Of a stretch of 64,000 nucleotides of DNA, positions 1 through 11,840 are shown piece by piece (within the stretch, counting starts at the first letter, position 1; every line of letters begins with the position of its first letter). The DNA lies in the NCBI GenBank assembly GCA_001510575.1, contig LNGK01000005.1, forward strand, positions 2,115,234-2,179,233, read 5' to 3'. The DNA is from Knoxdaviesia capensis (lineage: Eukaryota; Ascomycota; Sordariomycetes; Microascales; Gondwanamycetaceae). Under the pieces are notes generated by a model. It was not told where the DNA came from, made no database searches, and saw nothing but the letters and a program-made list of their open reading frames with translations. The position numbers and the translations under genes are program-made.

Positions 1-1242
1 GATAGAAAAATGAGGGTCGTTTGTCTTAAAAGACGAACAAGACAAGCACAAATGAGTGTAGATGGAGAGAAGGTCAAATGGTTCGCGTTTTAGGTCAAAC
101 ACGAGAAAAAAAAACTCAGGAACAAGCACGGAGAAAACAAGAAAAAGATCCCCAGCTAACGATACGAAAAGAATGGAAACGAGTGAAGAGAAGAAGAATA
201 GAAAACGAAAGGAACGAGTGAATGAATCTCTTCACTTCAGAACTTCAACGGGTCTTGGCAGATTGAAATCTCGAAGTAACGCGTACAAGAAACGAGGCTG
301 TGGAGACTCTAAGAGGAAAAGACTGAGGAGGGAAGATAGTTGATCGTAGCCCAACACAGTTTGATTTAGCTTGGCGTAGAACAACCCGAATCCAGGGGTA
401 CACCTTAGCAGCTTTTTTTTTCAGGAACGGGTCCCGTAGCCGCAGCAGATTGTGTTTACAGACTTTCGGGCCTCAAAGATATATATATACTATATACTGT
501 ATATATATATGTAAGTGGCGTCGGATTGTGGCGTAAGTCAGCCACGGTTCAGTACGAGTAGATCGTCTTCCAACAGTCACGAATGATCGGCATTTGGCCT
601 CCAATCTTCGAAATTAAAGGGATCGTCAAGCCTGTTTCTCCCTGCCTCTACTATGTATAGCGCGCCAATGGCCGCTTTTGTTCTTCAACTTCACGCAACG
701 ACCCGGTCTACTGGAGAAAAGACCTCTTCTAAGATGCATATCCTTTCTGGACAACCGCGTATGCTGTAAAGGCAAATAGCTTTTAGGGGGATAATGCTTG
801 TAAGGCGGGGAGTTCTGTGGTGATATTAGCACAGGAGGATCAGAAGGAAACCCCGTTAGGTGAGAAGCAGAAGATAGCAACTCAATGTATCCTGCCGGCT
901 CCGGATGGGAGCGGGTACGTCTAGCAAAAAAGGAAACTTTAAGCCGAAGACAGCAAAGAAAGGGGGGAAGTACAAAATAAATAGCCTTGGAAACCCGGAA
1001 AAGAAAGCAGAAAAGCAAACCCGGAACTCATGCCATGATATATGATGAAAAAAAGAAAAGCGAGTGAAGGGAAACGGGGAGAGACTTTCTCCCTGTAGAT
1101 TTCAACGAACGACAAGCAAAAGCCAACCCTAGGAAATGTCCCAGAAACGAAAACAGAAAAAAAGCAAACAGCGCGCACGTTTGTGTTGTGTGCAGAAGGA
1201 GAAAACAAACGCCCGGCTCTTCAAATTGCAATTGTCATAGTC
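1..1242. other. Intergenic, left edge
   Basis: I see no supportable gene. The stretch holds AT-rich and purine-rich low complexity and an alternating TA tract at about 480-512. The few open frames are Lys/Arg- or Phe/Leu-rich translations of biased sequence. The right end should hold the 3' UTR of the neighbouring minus-strand protease gene. Confidence 0.6.
479..512. repeat. Alternating TA tract, cruciform-prone
   Basis: The tract contains TATATACTGTATATATATAT. The same 20 bases recur in the tract at 52876-52909. The sequence is largely self-complementary. Confidence 0.7.
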
Positions 1243-2935
1243 TTACAACGCAATCTGGAAAATCAGGGCGACAGCAGCCAGAGCCCACGCCGAGGTGGCC
1301 ACGGACAAGCTCATGGCGGTATCTTCCTGACCGCCACCGCCGCTTCCGCTGCCGCTTCCACTCCCGCTGCCGCTGCCGCTGCCGCTGCCACTTCCGCTTC
1401 CGCTTCCGCTTCCACTGCCACTTCCACTTCCGCTGCCGCTGCCGCTGTCGTTGCTGTTGCCACTGTCGTCGGTCGCATTAGCAGCTCCGGCACCTCCGTT
1501 GATAAGTTGCTCCTTAGTCAACGCAGTACACTGGCCCGTGAACTTGGCAGCAGCGTTGATACCGCTGGGAATGGTCTCGACTTCAGATCCACAGTTGACG
1601 TACTGGGCAAAGTGAATGCCAGGGCTGTCAAGATCAAAAACAGCTGAAGCAGAACAAGACGGAGTTAGTATGTGCTCGCGAGTAATCACACGAATAGAGA
1701 GAGAGGGAGAAAAAAAAAAAGAAAAAAAAACTCACCATAAACCGAGCGCAGGAACGAGGCTCCAAGAATGTAGGAGCCGTCATCGGTGGCTTCGGCACCA
1801 AGGGCGCAGATGTTGTTGACCTCAAGATCCCAGAGGAACTCGGTCAGGGGAACACTGATGGTGAACCCGTTAAAGGTGAAGTCAACAGTGCCTTCGTTCT
1901 TGCAGTAGACAAGGTACAGGCCCGACTGGGTATCATACTGGGCGCCAACAGCGCGAGCGAGCTGGGTAACGATAGCGCTGGGCAGGTACGAGAGAGTAGC
2001 ACCAGTATCGAAGAACACAGGAGAGGACGAGTTCGAAAAGGTGGACGAGGTTCCAGAGCTAGTCGTGACTCCCATGGAGGTCATGCTCACCCAGTAGCTA
2101 GAGAAGAGGCGCAGTCTGTTAGTATTGCTTCTAGTTGGTGCGGGGGTTAGGAGGAAAAAGCCTACCGATACATGCCATCGGCGACATCGGGGTCGAGAAT
2201 GGGCTCGGTGTGCAGCTTGCCAGAGAACTTCTTGGTATCAACACCTCCAAATGTCAGCACGCCCGAGTGAGACTGCTCATGCTTGCCGCCCAGGGCAACG
2301 CCGAAAGCACGGGAGTTGGTCTGGTTCTGGAGGAAGAGGTTGTCGACAACGGTAGGGTAGTCCACGCCGTTGTAGCCATCGCCAAAGCTAAGGCCCAGGA
2401 CACCATAGTTCAGGTCCTGGCTAGTGATGCCGCTTCCAAAGATCGAGCGCGTAACAGCAAGATCCGATCCGGTAAGCGCAATATCGTCGCGGACATAACG
2501 CAGGTTCACGCTGCCAATTCCATAGCGGATGGTGCTCGTGACCGAGGAGGCGTTCGAAGTAGACGACTTCGTGTAGTCGTAGGTGCCGGAGCGACGGCAC
2601 TCCTGGGCTTGGGAGGATGTCTGGGCGTTTGCGCATTGGGGGTTGACCCAGAGTTCACTGGAGCCGGTATCGACAACAACACGCACGGGCTGGGCGGGAG
2701 TACCAATATCCAGGGCAATGGTGTAGATGATGGAGGAAAAGTTGTAGATTGGCACGTCCTGGTCGACCTGGCGTCTCCGGCTGCGGTAAGGCTGGTCAGA
2801 GACCATGGGCGAGATTGCGATGGAGATGGCCTTCTTCGCACGAGGGGCGAGCTCTTCCGCAGAAGGGATAGAAACAGCCGACACACATGTCGAAGCAGCC
2901 AGCAATAGCAAGCTGGCAAGTTGTGAGGCGACCAT
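1243..2935 (-). CDS. Secreted GPI-type aspartic protease (yapsin/pepsin A1 family)
   Basis: Three exons, 2935-2166, 2097-1736 and 1643-1243 (introns of 68 and 92 nt), join in frame to 510 residues. Residues 1-20 are a hydrophobic signal peptide. An Arg-rich stretch (R51-R55) looks like a Kex2-type propeptide processing site. The two catalytic motifs are VVDTGSS (D89) and FFDTGA (D287), as in family A1 bilobal proteases. The C-terminus has a Ser-Gly repeat (about 444-476), then a short spacer and a hydrophobic tail, which is the layout of a GPI-anchored yapsin/OpsB/CtsD-type enzyme with a flexible stalk. The expected role is cell-surface processing of proteins at acidic pH. Family and GPI layout are well supported. 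The exact orthologue and substrate are not known from sequence. Confidence 0.92.
1339..1449 (-). repeat. Coding minisatellite for (Ser-Gly)n stalk
   Basis: Degenerate six-base units (CTTCCG, CTGCCG, CTTCCA on the plus strand) encode alternating Ser-Gly on the minus strand in the last exon of the aspartic protease. Array length may vary between strains. Confidence 0.8.
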
Positions 2936-4158
2936 CCTGGCTAGTTAAAGTCGGTAGGAAGTGTGAAGGGGAGTGGTGAGTTGAGTGTGGCTGATACAGA
3001 GCTGGTCGGACAAGAACCACACACAAGACGGAAGTGCGAAAAGCGGGCGCGAATACGTCGTTGCACAGCGGGACGGACGGGATTGAGCCTGTACCGTAGA
3101 GTCGGGATAGGTCGAAAGTTGGTTTTAAGGTGTGGAAATTAATGATATGTCAATATGGATTGATTAGAGTAAAGAGAGAAAGGATAAAAATAAAGTGTAA
3201 GAAAGATAATTCTAAAAACGCCTGCTGGAGATATCAGGTGCGGCAAGCAGCCAATATATAGGTTCACAGGATCTGGATTTCCCGAAGCCTGGGAGAAAAG
3301 GGTTTCGTAAGAACGGTCCGGAGAGAAAGAAGAAATAAGCGATGAGCTATGAACAGCCGCACTTGTTTAGGTCAGGAATCGGAAAAGAGGGGAGTGAGTG
3401 AAGACTACTAGTACTGAGGCTGTGGGACACCGAAGAAGAGAAGAAGAAAAGAAAGAAAGAAAGAAAGACGTATCGCCCTAGAGCAGCTCAGGTCAACGAG
3501 AGGCGGAGGGAGAGGCGGAAAGAACGATCCAAAGCCGGTGATCCAGAAAAAAAGAGGATGGCAGAAGAGAAAGGGAAGAGAAAGAAGCGAAGAAGCGAAG
3601 AACGAAAGAGGCACAATCCGAGGGAGTGTGGGCAGTAAAAAGAAACGAAAGACGAAAAGAAACGAACGAAAGGCTGAGTCCAGAACTTGTGGTCCCCAAA
3701 ACTCAATGTTGGGATGAGCCAAGACAACGAATTAGAGGAAGGAGGAGGGAGGAGTGGTGAAGAGGAACGAGGAAAGCACCATGAAGCCGTCAAAGAAAGG
3801 AAAATGCCAGCAAGGAACCACGGACAGCTACAGCAAACGAGCATTGGCAGCAAAAAAAAAAAAAAGGGCAGGCAAAGCTCGGACACTAAACCACATCACG
3901 TAAAAAGTACCTGCTGATATTATGTATTATGTAGGGGAAACCCAGCCTAAAAACTCCGACTTAAGTAGTTAGCAGCTAAGCCTTTGTCTTAGCGGCTGGT
4001 ATTCAGTGCAGTCAGTGGCGACACCGCTCTAAACGACCACTAACAAGCACAGCGCCAGCCTCTCAGTCACCAAAGTTCCTGACTGGCGGGGCGGCAGCTT
4101 GAGGCGGCGTCTTGACTAAAGTTTGATTGTAATACAGTCATGATGGATGATGGTCTCT

Positions 4159-4664
4159 ACTGTAGAGTACTGTACTGTACTGTACTGTACTGTACGTACA
4201 AACGTACGGGGACGGGAAGCCGTGAAGCCGTCGTAGACAGGACAGACTCCGCTATCGTCATGGAATACGGAGAGAAAACAAAAAAAAAAACACAGCACAT
4301 AAAACACATATATGTCCAAACAAGGGGGCAAGGGTCAGTTGAATACCAAAAGCCGGACACCACCACATCAAACGAGGCAGTGCTCTGTCCGCCAGTTAAC
4401 TTGGTACACACACACACACCCCTCCCCCTGCCAAACTTGGGCCGCCGTTCGGTCAATGGGGTGGTGCTGAAGAATAAGAGAAAGGGGGGCGGAGCTTTTT
4501 TTGTCGTTGCCTCGAGCGAAGGGCCTGCAAATGCATGGGGCAAGTGAGTGTACTGTACTGTACAGTACTGTACTGTAATGCATAGCAGGTGTGCGTCTTG
4601 CAGGCTGCCAGGAGGACTGTCGTGTACAGTACTGTACAGTAGTACAGTACTGTATACTGTAGTA
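4159..4664. repeat. CTGTA/TACAG pentamer microsatellite cluster
   Basis: Three arrays of the five-base unit TACTG lie at 4159-4200, 4549-4577 and 4622-4664, some in inverted order so that CTGTACAG palindromes form. A related array is at 5886-5912. The same unit recurs in the sidC-sidA intergenic region and at 54491-54540. Confidence 0.8.
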
Positions 4665-5885
4665 CGGGGCCCATATTGTCACCACCCAGCTGTGCATCGT
4701 GAGAAGATGCAATAACATCAGCCTGTGAGCTCTTCTTTCAGTCATACACACACATCTTCTCTCTCTGGAATGTCAACGAAACACTACGAAGCAGGGAAGG
4801 TAAGTCCGTTTTTTAAGCAGAATACGTTGCCCTTTATGATCAACGTGAGCCCGCATTATTATCAGATTGGGAAGGGATGTGATCGACAATGCGGCTCGCA
4901 CACAAAGAGAAGGAAAAGCAGCGCAAAGCCACACACACCCAGTCCGTCAATCCACAAATCCTTACGCAGCCTCTCTGTTCAGCGTCTGTTCCAGCGCCTA
5001 GAACTCCTCCTGTCTCCCAAGCCTGAGCCGTGTGTACCGAGCAGAGAGATCGCCTTGCAGTGGTATTCTGCTTTCTCCCTCGGCTCCATCTTTGCCCTGG
5101 CTCCTTGTTGCAGCCTCTGGGAGCTTGGCGCCTACCGCTTGGCAATTCCGTCTGGGCATCGTTCCTCGTAAACTTGCTGAGTTGCTCGCCCCGCCAGCTC
5201 CAATCCGTAATTTCCATGGTAATTTCAACGACTTGAACGGGGCTGACCAAATGGATGCTTCTATTCCTGGCAGTGGCACCTATCGGCGGGTTATACCCTA
5301 AACTTCCCGGGCAGCATAGCATCGAATACGGGTTTGGGAGGGATCGGCAGAGACATCCCGGGTAACTCTAGTAAAAGACTGGGGGTGCGCGAACAGTTCA
5401 CTTCCTTTCCAAATTACAGAAGGGCTTGGCTTTTTCATCACAGCTTACCACTATGGAGAACTTGACCTGACGGGGGTCGTGTTCAGTAAAATTCCAGTCC
5501 TTGGATGACAGCCAAGACATTGACCCTGAGCTTTAACACACATTGTCTTTTCTCCTTTCTCTTTCTTTCTCCGACCTGTCTTATTGAGAGCGTCCGTCTT
5601 ATTCACGTTGGCGTGGTCAACCCCATAATGGTTTTTTTTCCCGTTCATGCGGCAGTGAACCTCTTGGCGAAGGTGTGATTCGAAGGCGAGGCTCCCTTTC
5701 TTTCCACAAAAAAAACTCTTATTGATTTCTTTGGTTCTTCGTAGGCGCCTTCTTTCATGAGGCAGTGAAAAGTGGTGGGCATTAGATAGTGCAGCAGAGC
5801 CACCCTGGAAAAGTTGCCCGGCTACGCTCATCGGAGAAAAAACAAAAGGGTACGTAGCCGATCGAGACCACTCCACTTGGGATCA

Positions 5886-5950
5886 GTGTACAGTACTGTA
5901 CTGTACTGTACAATAAGATCAAATTAACGGCTGAACATACTGTACTGTGC
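5886..5950. repeat. CTGTA pentamer array
   Basis: The sequence from 5886 to 5912 is GTACAGTACTGTACTGTAC-like, with a short second block at 5939-5950. It is the same unit as the 4.1-4.7 kb cluster. Confidence 0.7.
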
Positions 5951-6247
5951 ACATTTATCTGTCCGTCCATCCCAAGTTTGCCTAGTGTCGCCACTGAGTG
6001 ACTGTGCTGGACTGCAGGTTACAGTGGTACTCCAACTGTGATTGTCCTTTGCGCTTGGTATGGAGTAGAGCTTGGTCCAGGGTGATCCGGATGAGCTGTC
6101 AGCCATTGCCTCACAATTTACCGGAGTACACGTACCCAACCCAACCAAAGGTTTTCACTGGCTTTGCCCGCTTCGGTCTCGCAATTTCATCGATTTCAGC
6201 TGTCCAACCCGCCCCTCCACGGCGGTTTGTTCCCTGTCTTATATGTC

Positions 6248-6264
6248 TAGGGTTAGGGTTGGTG
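6248..6264 (+). repeat. Interstitial telomere-like TTAGGG motif
   Basis: TAGGGTTAGGGTTGGTG occurs here and, identical over 17 bases, at 47973-47989 in the med7/ZNF830 promoter. It has too few units to be a telomere scar. Confidence 0.6.
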
Positions 6265-8407
6265 TTTTTGTTCCTTTTGTTTCCTCCCTGAAAGCCGGGA
6301 TTCCTTCACTCAACCGCCACTCGTCAGATCTCATTCCTGGATGTTCAACGTTATTATGTACGATCCCCAACTCGAAAATTGAGTCTTGTCTGGTTTTCTC
6401 TGGGCGAGCTTGGCCCTTTTGCCAAGCATCCAACCACTCTTGAGTTGCCCGACCGCTCTCAAATTTCCCCGCTGGACGGACACACTTCTACGCGTCCCTA
6501 CTGACGATTGTCGTGGTGACTGGAATCCGTGAACCTTGGCAAATAAGAGCGGCCAACCTGGTGATCAATGACGCCTCAATGACTGGTTGCCTCCGAGCCG
6601 AAGTTCCCTCCCCAGATCCCCAAGGACAAAGAATGTCCCTCCTTTGCCGATCTGTCCCTCTCCGATTCTGCGCCTCCCAGAGTCCCAAAACACCTCAAAT
6701 CCACCTCGATCTAAGCGCGTCAAAGGCCGACCCGCCCACAATGGCTTTTAGGTTAAAGTCACTGAACGTGTTGGTGCTGTGCAGGAACGCCTCGCCCTAT
6801 ACAAAAAACAGTGCTAAAATATTCACAGCCAACACCACCACTACCCTACTAAGCCCTAGATAGCAACAATAGCTCGTTCAATTTAGCTACGGCCCACTCA
6901 CTGGGACACTGGCACCTGTAAATCGCGGCACTGAGGGGTTCCTTTTGGCTATTGGGAGGAGAGAAACCAAACAGACGTGGGGTGCACTGGAGAGGTCGGG
7001 AATCTGGAGCCTGGATGCAACAGGAAGGCCTTAAACCGTGATGGCTTGCTCCTTAGACTCCTTACAATGCTCGTCGGCGAGATTTCATGCTGTCGCTCTG
7101 GTCTAGCTGCGCGCGAGCAGAAAAAAAAATATCAGCATGAGATCTACGCCCGGTCCAGCCACTCCCAACCAGACCGAACAGCTCGACCAACCGCCGAGGT
7201 TTTTTTTTTCTTTCTCTTTTTTTTCTTCCTTTTTTTTTCTGTTTTTTCTTGGGGCGCATGCTCGGGTCAGTAACCAACCACACACAATGTGTACCTGTCA
7301 AGCCCGGGTTTGTTGACCCAAGTTATCTCTCCTTTAACCAAGCGTTGGATGATATACACTACCCACCACGGACGAACGCGCCTCAAAATAAGTGTCCGCA
7401 GCTGGTTCTCCCTCGCCCCGGACGCGAGGTTCCCACTCTCCGGTCCCTAAATATCCACCGGGAGTCCATAAGCCGGCGCAACTTACATAGTACTGGTGCC
7501 TCGTCTGGCCCTGTATGGTGTGGGACGAGGCGGCCTCGAGTCCAGCCGCGCCGGACACAAGCCGACGCCGGCGCACCACCCAAAAAAAGTCACCGGAACT
7601 AGGCCGAGAAGATGGGGGATCTAACGAAGCGAAAAAAAAAAAACGAAACGCAACACGAGCGACACCTGACGGGCACACGCGTGAGGCTCTCTTTGAAACA
7701 GAGTAACTCACTCGTGACCCTATATGGTACAGCCACAGCCCTTACACGACTGACGTGGTCGCCAGACAAGAGCACAGAGATGTAATGATGACCGTAGTGT
7801 ATTCCGTGAACTAGTATATGCTATGATATGTATATCGTGAACCAAAAATCAAGGTAACTCCAAAATCAGAAAACGCGACAGCGATGGAGGGAGGAATCTT
7901 CAAACCGGCACTCGACACTTGACGGTGCCACTCCCACATCCATAGCAAGCCTGGTCCCTAAGGAACCGGCGGCATATGCGGAGGTCCTAGAAGGGGTGGT
8001 GCCCCCCCAAAATATTAGACGAGACAAGCCAGGCAACAGGAACAAAATAGACAGAAAGTATCCGCAACCGAGGACAGAATAAAGCCTTGGTTTTGCCATG
8101 TTAATATAGAAGATAGAAGGGCATTTCCAAAAAACGTAAAATAACGCAGTAAAGACCGCTCTTTGGAAAGAAAGCGATCGCTAAAAATGCATGTGTTGAC
8201 ATCCAAGATGAGCTAGATGAGCTAGATGAGAAGAAAGTGGCATGAGAGGACACAAGCGAAGGAAGACCTGTATCAGGCATTGCTTCTATTCGTTCTGTTG
8301 GAGGTTCGCGACGTCGTGGCCTCGAACAAGAAACAAAGAAGGGCGGAGCACCGACGGAGGCTTCGTGCCATACGCTGGATCGCCCGAGGGGGGGGCTACG
8401 TCGATAT

Positions 8408-9847
8408 TCACGACGACTCGATGGCCGGGCGCTTTCCCGTGTAAATGTGGAACTGGATGAAGATGATGCAGTCCTCGACCATGGTGCCGGCCGATCCAAG
8501 AAGCCACGGGAGGGCCTTGAGAAGGTAGTCCTTGTCCTGAGAATAGCACACGAGGCTAAGAGCATACGTGAAGTTTCCTGTCAGAGAGAGCAGGAAGAAG
8601 AGGAGGGCAAGACCTGAACGTGGCATTAGTTAACAACTCTATCCGACCTCCCAATAGAGACACGCCGAATTTGCCTGAAAGTCACGGCAGAACAAAACAA
8701 GTGCGACGACTGACCTTCACAGGACTTGTCCTGGTAGTTCTTGATGATCTGGGGGATGCGAGCGCTGAATGAGGCAAGAAGGGTTAGTCTATAGCCCTAT
8801 AAATTGAGATGCACAACGCTTTTAGCAAGAGGGGATGGAAAGTGTATGTGAACCCACCAGAGGTAGCAGACGGCGCTGAAGTATCCCAACACCATACCAG
8901 CAAGCGCATAGGCAGAGTCATCCGGCTGTTCGGGGGCTTCGGGCTCCTCTTTCCACGCGCCGAGCTTGTAGGTGAGGAACCACGCGGCTCCGCCGACAAC
9001 ATACACAGCAAGCAGACTGAGGGCATTGTGGAACCAGGGGCTGGTATCCAGGGTTTCATCCTCGCCCTCAACCATCTTGCGGATAGGCTCCAGCGACGAC
9101 TCGGTGTGAGTGGCCGGGCGACGGTGCGAACCGGGCAGGCCTAGCGACGAGCTGCGGCGACGCGTCAGGAGCGGCGAGTCCTCTGAGGCAGTATCGGAAT
9201 CCGCGGTGCTCTCCCGTCGGCGGCCGGCGCGGCGGGAGTTCTTGGTGTTGTAGAAGAGACATTGGCTGATCAGCACGAGATCGGCCAGGCAAAAGTACGA
9301 GGCGAGGGCAATAGCAGTCGGAGCAAGGTTCGTAAGTAGGGCGCCTGGGAGAAACACAGAAGAAGAGGGGGGGTTAGAGACAAAGAACAGCAGTGGCACG
9401 TGTCCCCCATAGCAGCGAACTGATAAGAGGAGTATTCACTCATCTTGGATAAGTTGGGGTCGAAGATAGCTCACCAGAGAGGTTTGTGATATCACCAAGG
9501 AGCCACACGAACAAAAAGGCCATAGCCAGGCCATCGGCATTTCCGGCCTTGTAGTTGGTGATCAGTTGTGGCAACTACATATGCAGTCAAAGTGACAGTG
9601 AGCGACTGGTTAGCATTTGCACGACACACAGTCACCGCCAAACAGACGGAATACTCGATTTTGAGATATTTCGACATGAGAGCAAGCCTAGAGCCGCTAG
9701 GCAAGTTGATATGGCGGGGAAAATCCGTACCAGCAGGCATATCCAGGCTGTCAAACTGATGCTGCCGAAGACTCCAGATAACGCGGCGCCCGGGCTCGGG
9801 GATGATGATAAGGAGCCGAAGGCGGCGGCTGCGACAAAGGAAGCCAT
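8408..9847 (-). CDS. PQ-loop repeat vacuolar membrane transporter (Ypq/PQLC2-like)
   Basis: Five exons, 9847-9731, 9574-9475, 9344-8858, 8764-8715 and 8613-8408, join to 319 residues. The two PQ motifs lie at splice junctions or in small exons: LLLPQLI around residue 41 and ARIPQII around residue 239. Each is followed by NYK/NYQ and a hydrophobic helix. About seven hydrophobic segments are visible, separated by a Ser/Arg-rich loop (residues about 110-160). This is the seven-helix layout of lysosomal/vacuolar basic amino-acid exporters (yeast Ypq1-3, animal PQLC2). The inferred role is export of cationic amino acids from the vacuole. The gene is divergent from the S1/P1 nuclease. The family is firm and the substrate is inferred. 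Confidence 0.88.
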
Positions 9848-10684
9848 GGTTCTATATAACGCGGTTCTGACTCAAGCGGGGGATACGGCTGACAGGAGAG
9901 ACGAGGAGTTGGAGTGCGGATAGAGGAGGGAACACGACGATGAGTGATTTGCAAGGTGAAGGGGATATGACCGAAAGTGAAAAAAAAACTGGTCCTTTTG
10001 GTCAGTCACACACTCAGCCGCGATATGAAGGATTTGACTGTGGCGGTAGCTATCTTATCGGGCAACCCGTCGATCTTGAACGGGAAAGTGCATGAGACGT
10101 CACAGTCAAAGTCAGCTATCTCCGACCAATCAGCCAGCGCCTGGGGGATTTTGGGGACAAACCTTAAAACGAGAACTCAAAAGCTAGAATGGAGATTTGA
10201 CACGTGATATAAACTCACACTGGATGTTCACGTGCGGGGTGAGCGGGAACCTGCAGGCAGGCAGAAGCGCGGATGACAAAGACGTGAGGGTCGCATGAAT
10301 GACGTGTTTGCCGTGCTTCATGTGGTTCCTGGAGCAACTGCACGTGGAGCTTCTTATTGGCTGGCCCCGTGGCTGAGAGCCGCCTCAGCCTTTGGGGAAG
10401 GAAGCTCGGGCGTCAAGTGACAGCGCGGAAAAGAGCGAAGCAGCTCAAGGCAGAAACGGACAGAGGACATATGGAAGGGACAAGTTGAAAAGGACCTGAG
10501 GGGAAGAGTGAAGCTTGTCGTTTCTCTTCTTTTGTCTCTGCTCTCGAAGTCTACAACACGTATACTAGCATCATATATTCACTCTCAGCCTTCAACTCAT
10601 TCAAACGAGCTGATTATCGCTCAAACGAGAGATCTATCAGCGACGATAACATCTGCCCGAGCACAACCGCTATCGATAACAGTC
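9848..10684. promoter_or_regulatory. Divergent promoter region, PQ-loop gene / S1-P1 nuclease
   Basis: These 837 bases separate two divergent starts. The region holds three CACGTG boxes at 10201-10206, 10229-10234 and 10341-10346 (484, 456 and 344 bases before the nuclease ATG). CACGTG is the core bound by bHLH factors such as the phosphate regulator Pho4/NUC-1. No coding frame is convincing. Confidence 0.55.
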
Positions 10685-11840
10685 ATGAGAGTCGGAGCTG
10701 CTCTGCTTGTGGCTACGGCCTTGCCTGGAGCAATGGCCTGGGGAAGTAAGCAAACAGTCCCTTTTATGAAATCCGTGGCTTCGTTTGTCGCTACCGACAC
10801 GAACAGCAACGAACGGGAACATCCCAGCTAACCACGCAGGACTCTCCCTTTCCAGGTCTTGGCCATATTACCACCGGCTACGTTGCCTCCCACTTCGTCT
10901 CAAACACCACTGAAGCCTACCTTCAACGGCTTCTGGGTAACACGACATCGGACTACCTCGCAGGCGTCGCCACCTGGGCTGACTCGATCCGGTATACGCG
11001 ATGGGGGCGTTTCACGAGCAACTTCCACTTCATTGATGCGAAGGACTCGCCTCCCGGAGCCTGTAGCGTGGACATGGAGCGGGATTGCAAGGCCGGCGGC
11101 TGCGTGGTGACGGCGCTGGCGAACTACACGGCGCGCGCGCTCGACGCGTCGCTCCCGGAGCTGCAGCGACAGGACGCCGCCAAGTTCGTCGTGCACTTTG
11201 TCGGCGACCTGCACCAGCCGTTGCACAACGAGGACGTGGCTCGTGGCGGAAACGGCATTTCGGTGCACTGGCATGCGTCGGTGTTCAACCTGCACCATGT
11301 GTGGGACTCGACCATCGCTGAGCAGCTCATCGGCCGCGCCAAGGCGAGGAAGCCGTACATTGCTGGTGCTGAGTGGGCGGACGAGTTGGCGCACGAGATT
11401 GTGGGTGGCAAGTTTGCGAAGGAGGCTCAGTCGTGGTTGGATGGAGCGGACTTCTCGGATCCGGTGGGCACCGCTCTGATGTGGTCGCGCGAGTGCAATT
11501 TGCTGGTGTGCTCTCACGGTTCGTTTTGCCCCCTCTTCCTCGCTTCCTCTAACTACTCGCTCTATGCGCTCTGCTGGAAGACTCGTCTTGTTATCATTCA
11601 TAAAATATTCTCAAACTGGAACTAACATTCAATACCTCATCATATCTAGTGCTTCCCGAGGGCCCAACTGCCATCGTTGGGCAGGATCTGTCTGGAGCAT
11701 ACTACGAGAAGGCGGCGCCCATTATCGAAGTCCAGATTGCCAAGGCTGGATACCGTATGGCCGCGTGGTTGGACTACATCGCTACTCAGACCCTTCTCCA
11801 AGAGTCTGGAATGGCCGATGCTCCGATTGACGAACTTTGA
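10685..11840 (+). CDS. Secreted S1/P1-type zinc-dependent nuclease
   Basis: Exons 10685-10745, 10856-11518 and 11650-11840 join to 304 residues. Residues 1-18 form a signal peptide ending AMA. The mature protein would start with W19, which is essential because the N-terminal Trp binds zinc in P1 nuclease. The other metal ligands keep P1 spacing: H24, D63, H78, H134, D138, H144, H167 and D171 (in KFVVHFVGDLHQPLH and NLHHVWD). Two Asn-X-Thr sites lie near residue 37 and residue 49. The reaction is cleavage of single-stranded DNA/RNA and 3'-nucleotides, outside the cell or in the vacuole. Three CACGTG boxes upstream suggest phosphate-starvation control (inference). The C-terminus is a little shorter than in some relatives but all catalytic residues are present. 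Confidence 0.93.

Larger units (their letters stand above)
2936..8407. other. Gene-poor region upstream of the protease
   Basis: I found no conserved protein, tRNA or mobile-element open frame in 5.5 kb. It contains purine tracts (about 3430-3680), T and A homopolymers (about 7200-7250, 7626-7641), CTGTA pentamer arrays (4159-4200, 4549-4577, 4622-4664, 5886-5912) and a TTAGGG-like motif at 6248. The part next to 2935 must contain the protease promoter. The part next to 8407 holds the 3' UTR of the PQ-loop gene. Confidence 0.5.

Noticed and set aside
4840..5322. Overlapping open frames on both strands near 5 kb
   Set aside because: Frames overlap on both strands without a domain, splice support or start context. 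It is probably chance openness.
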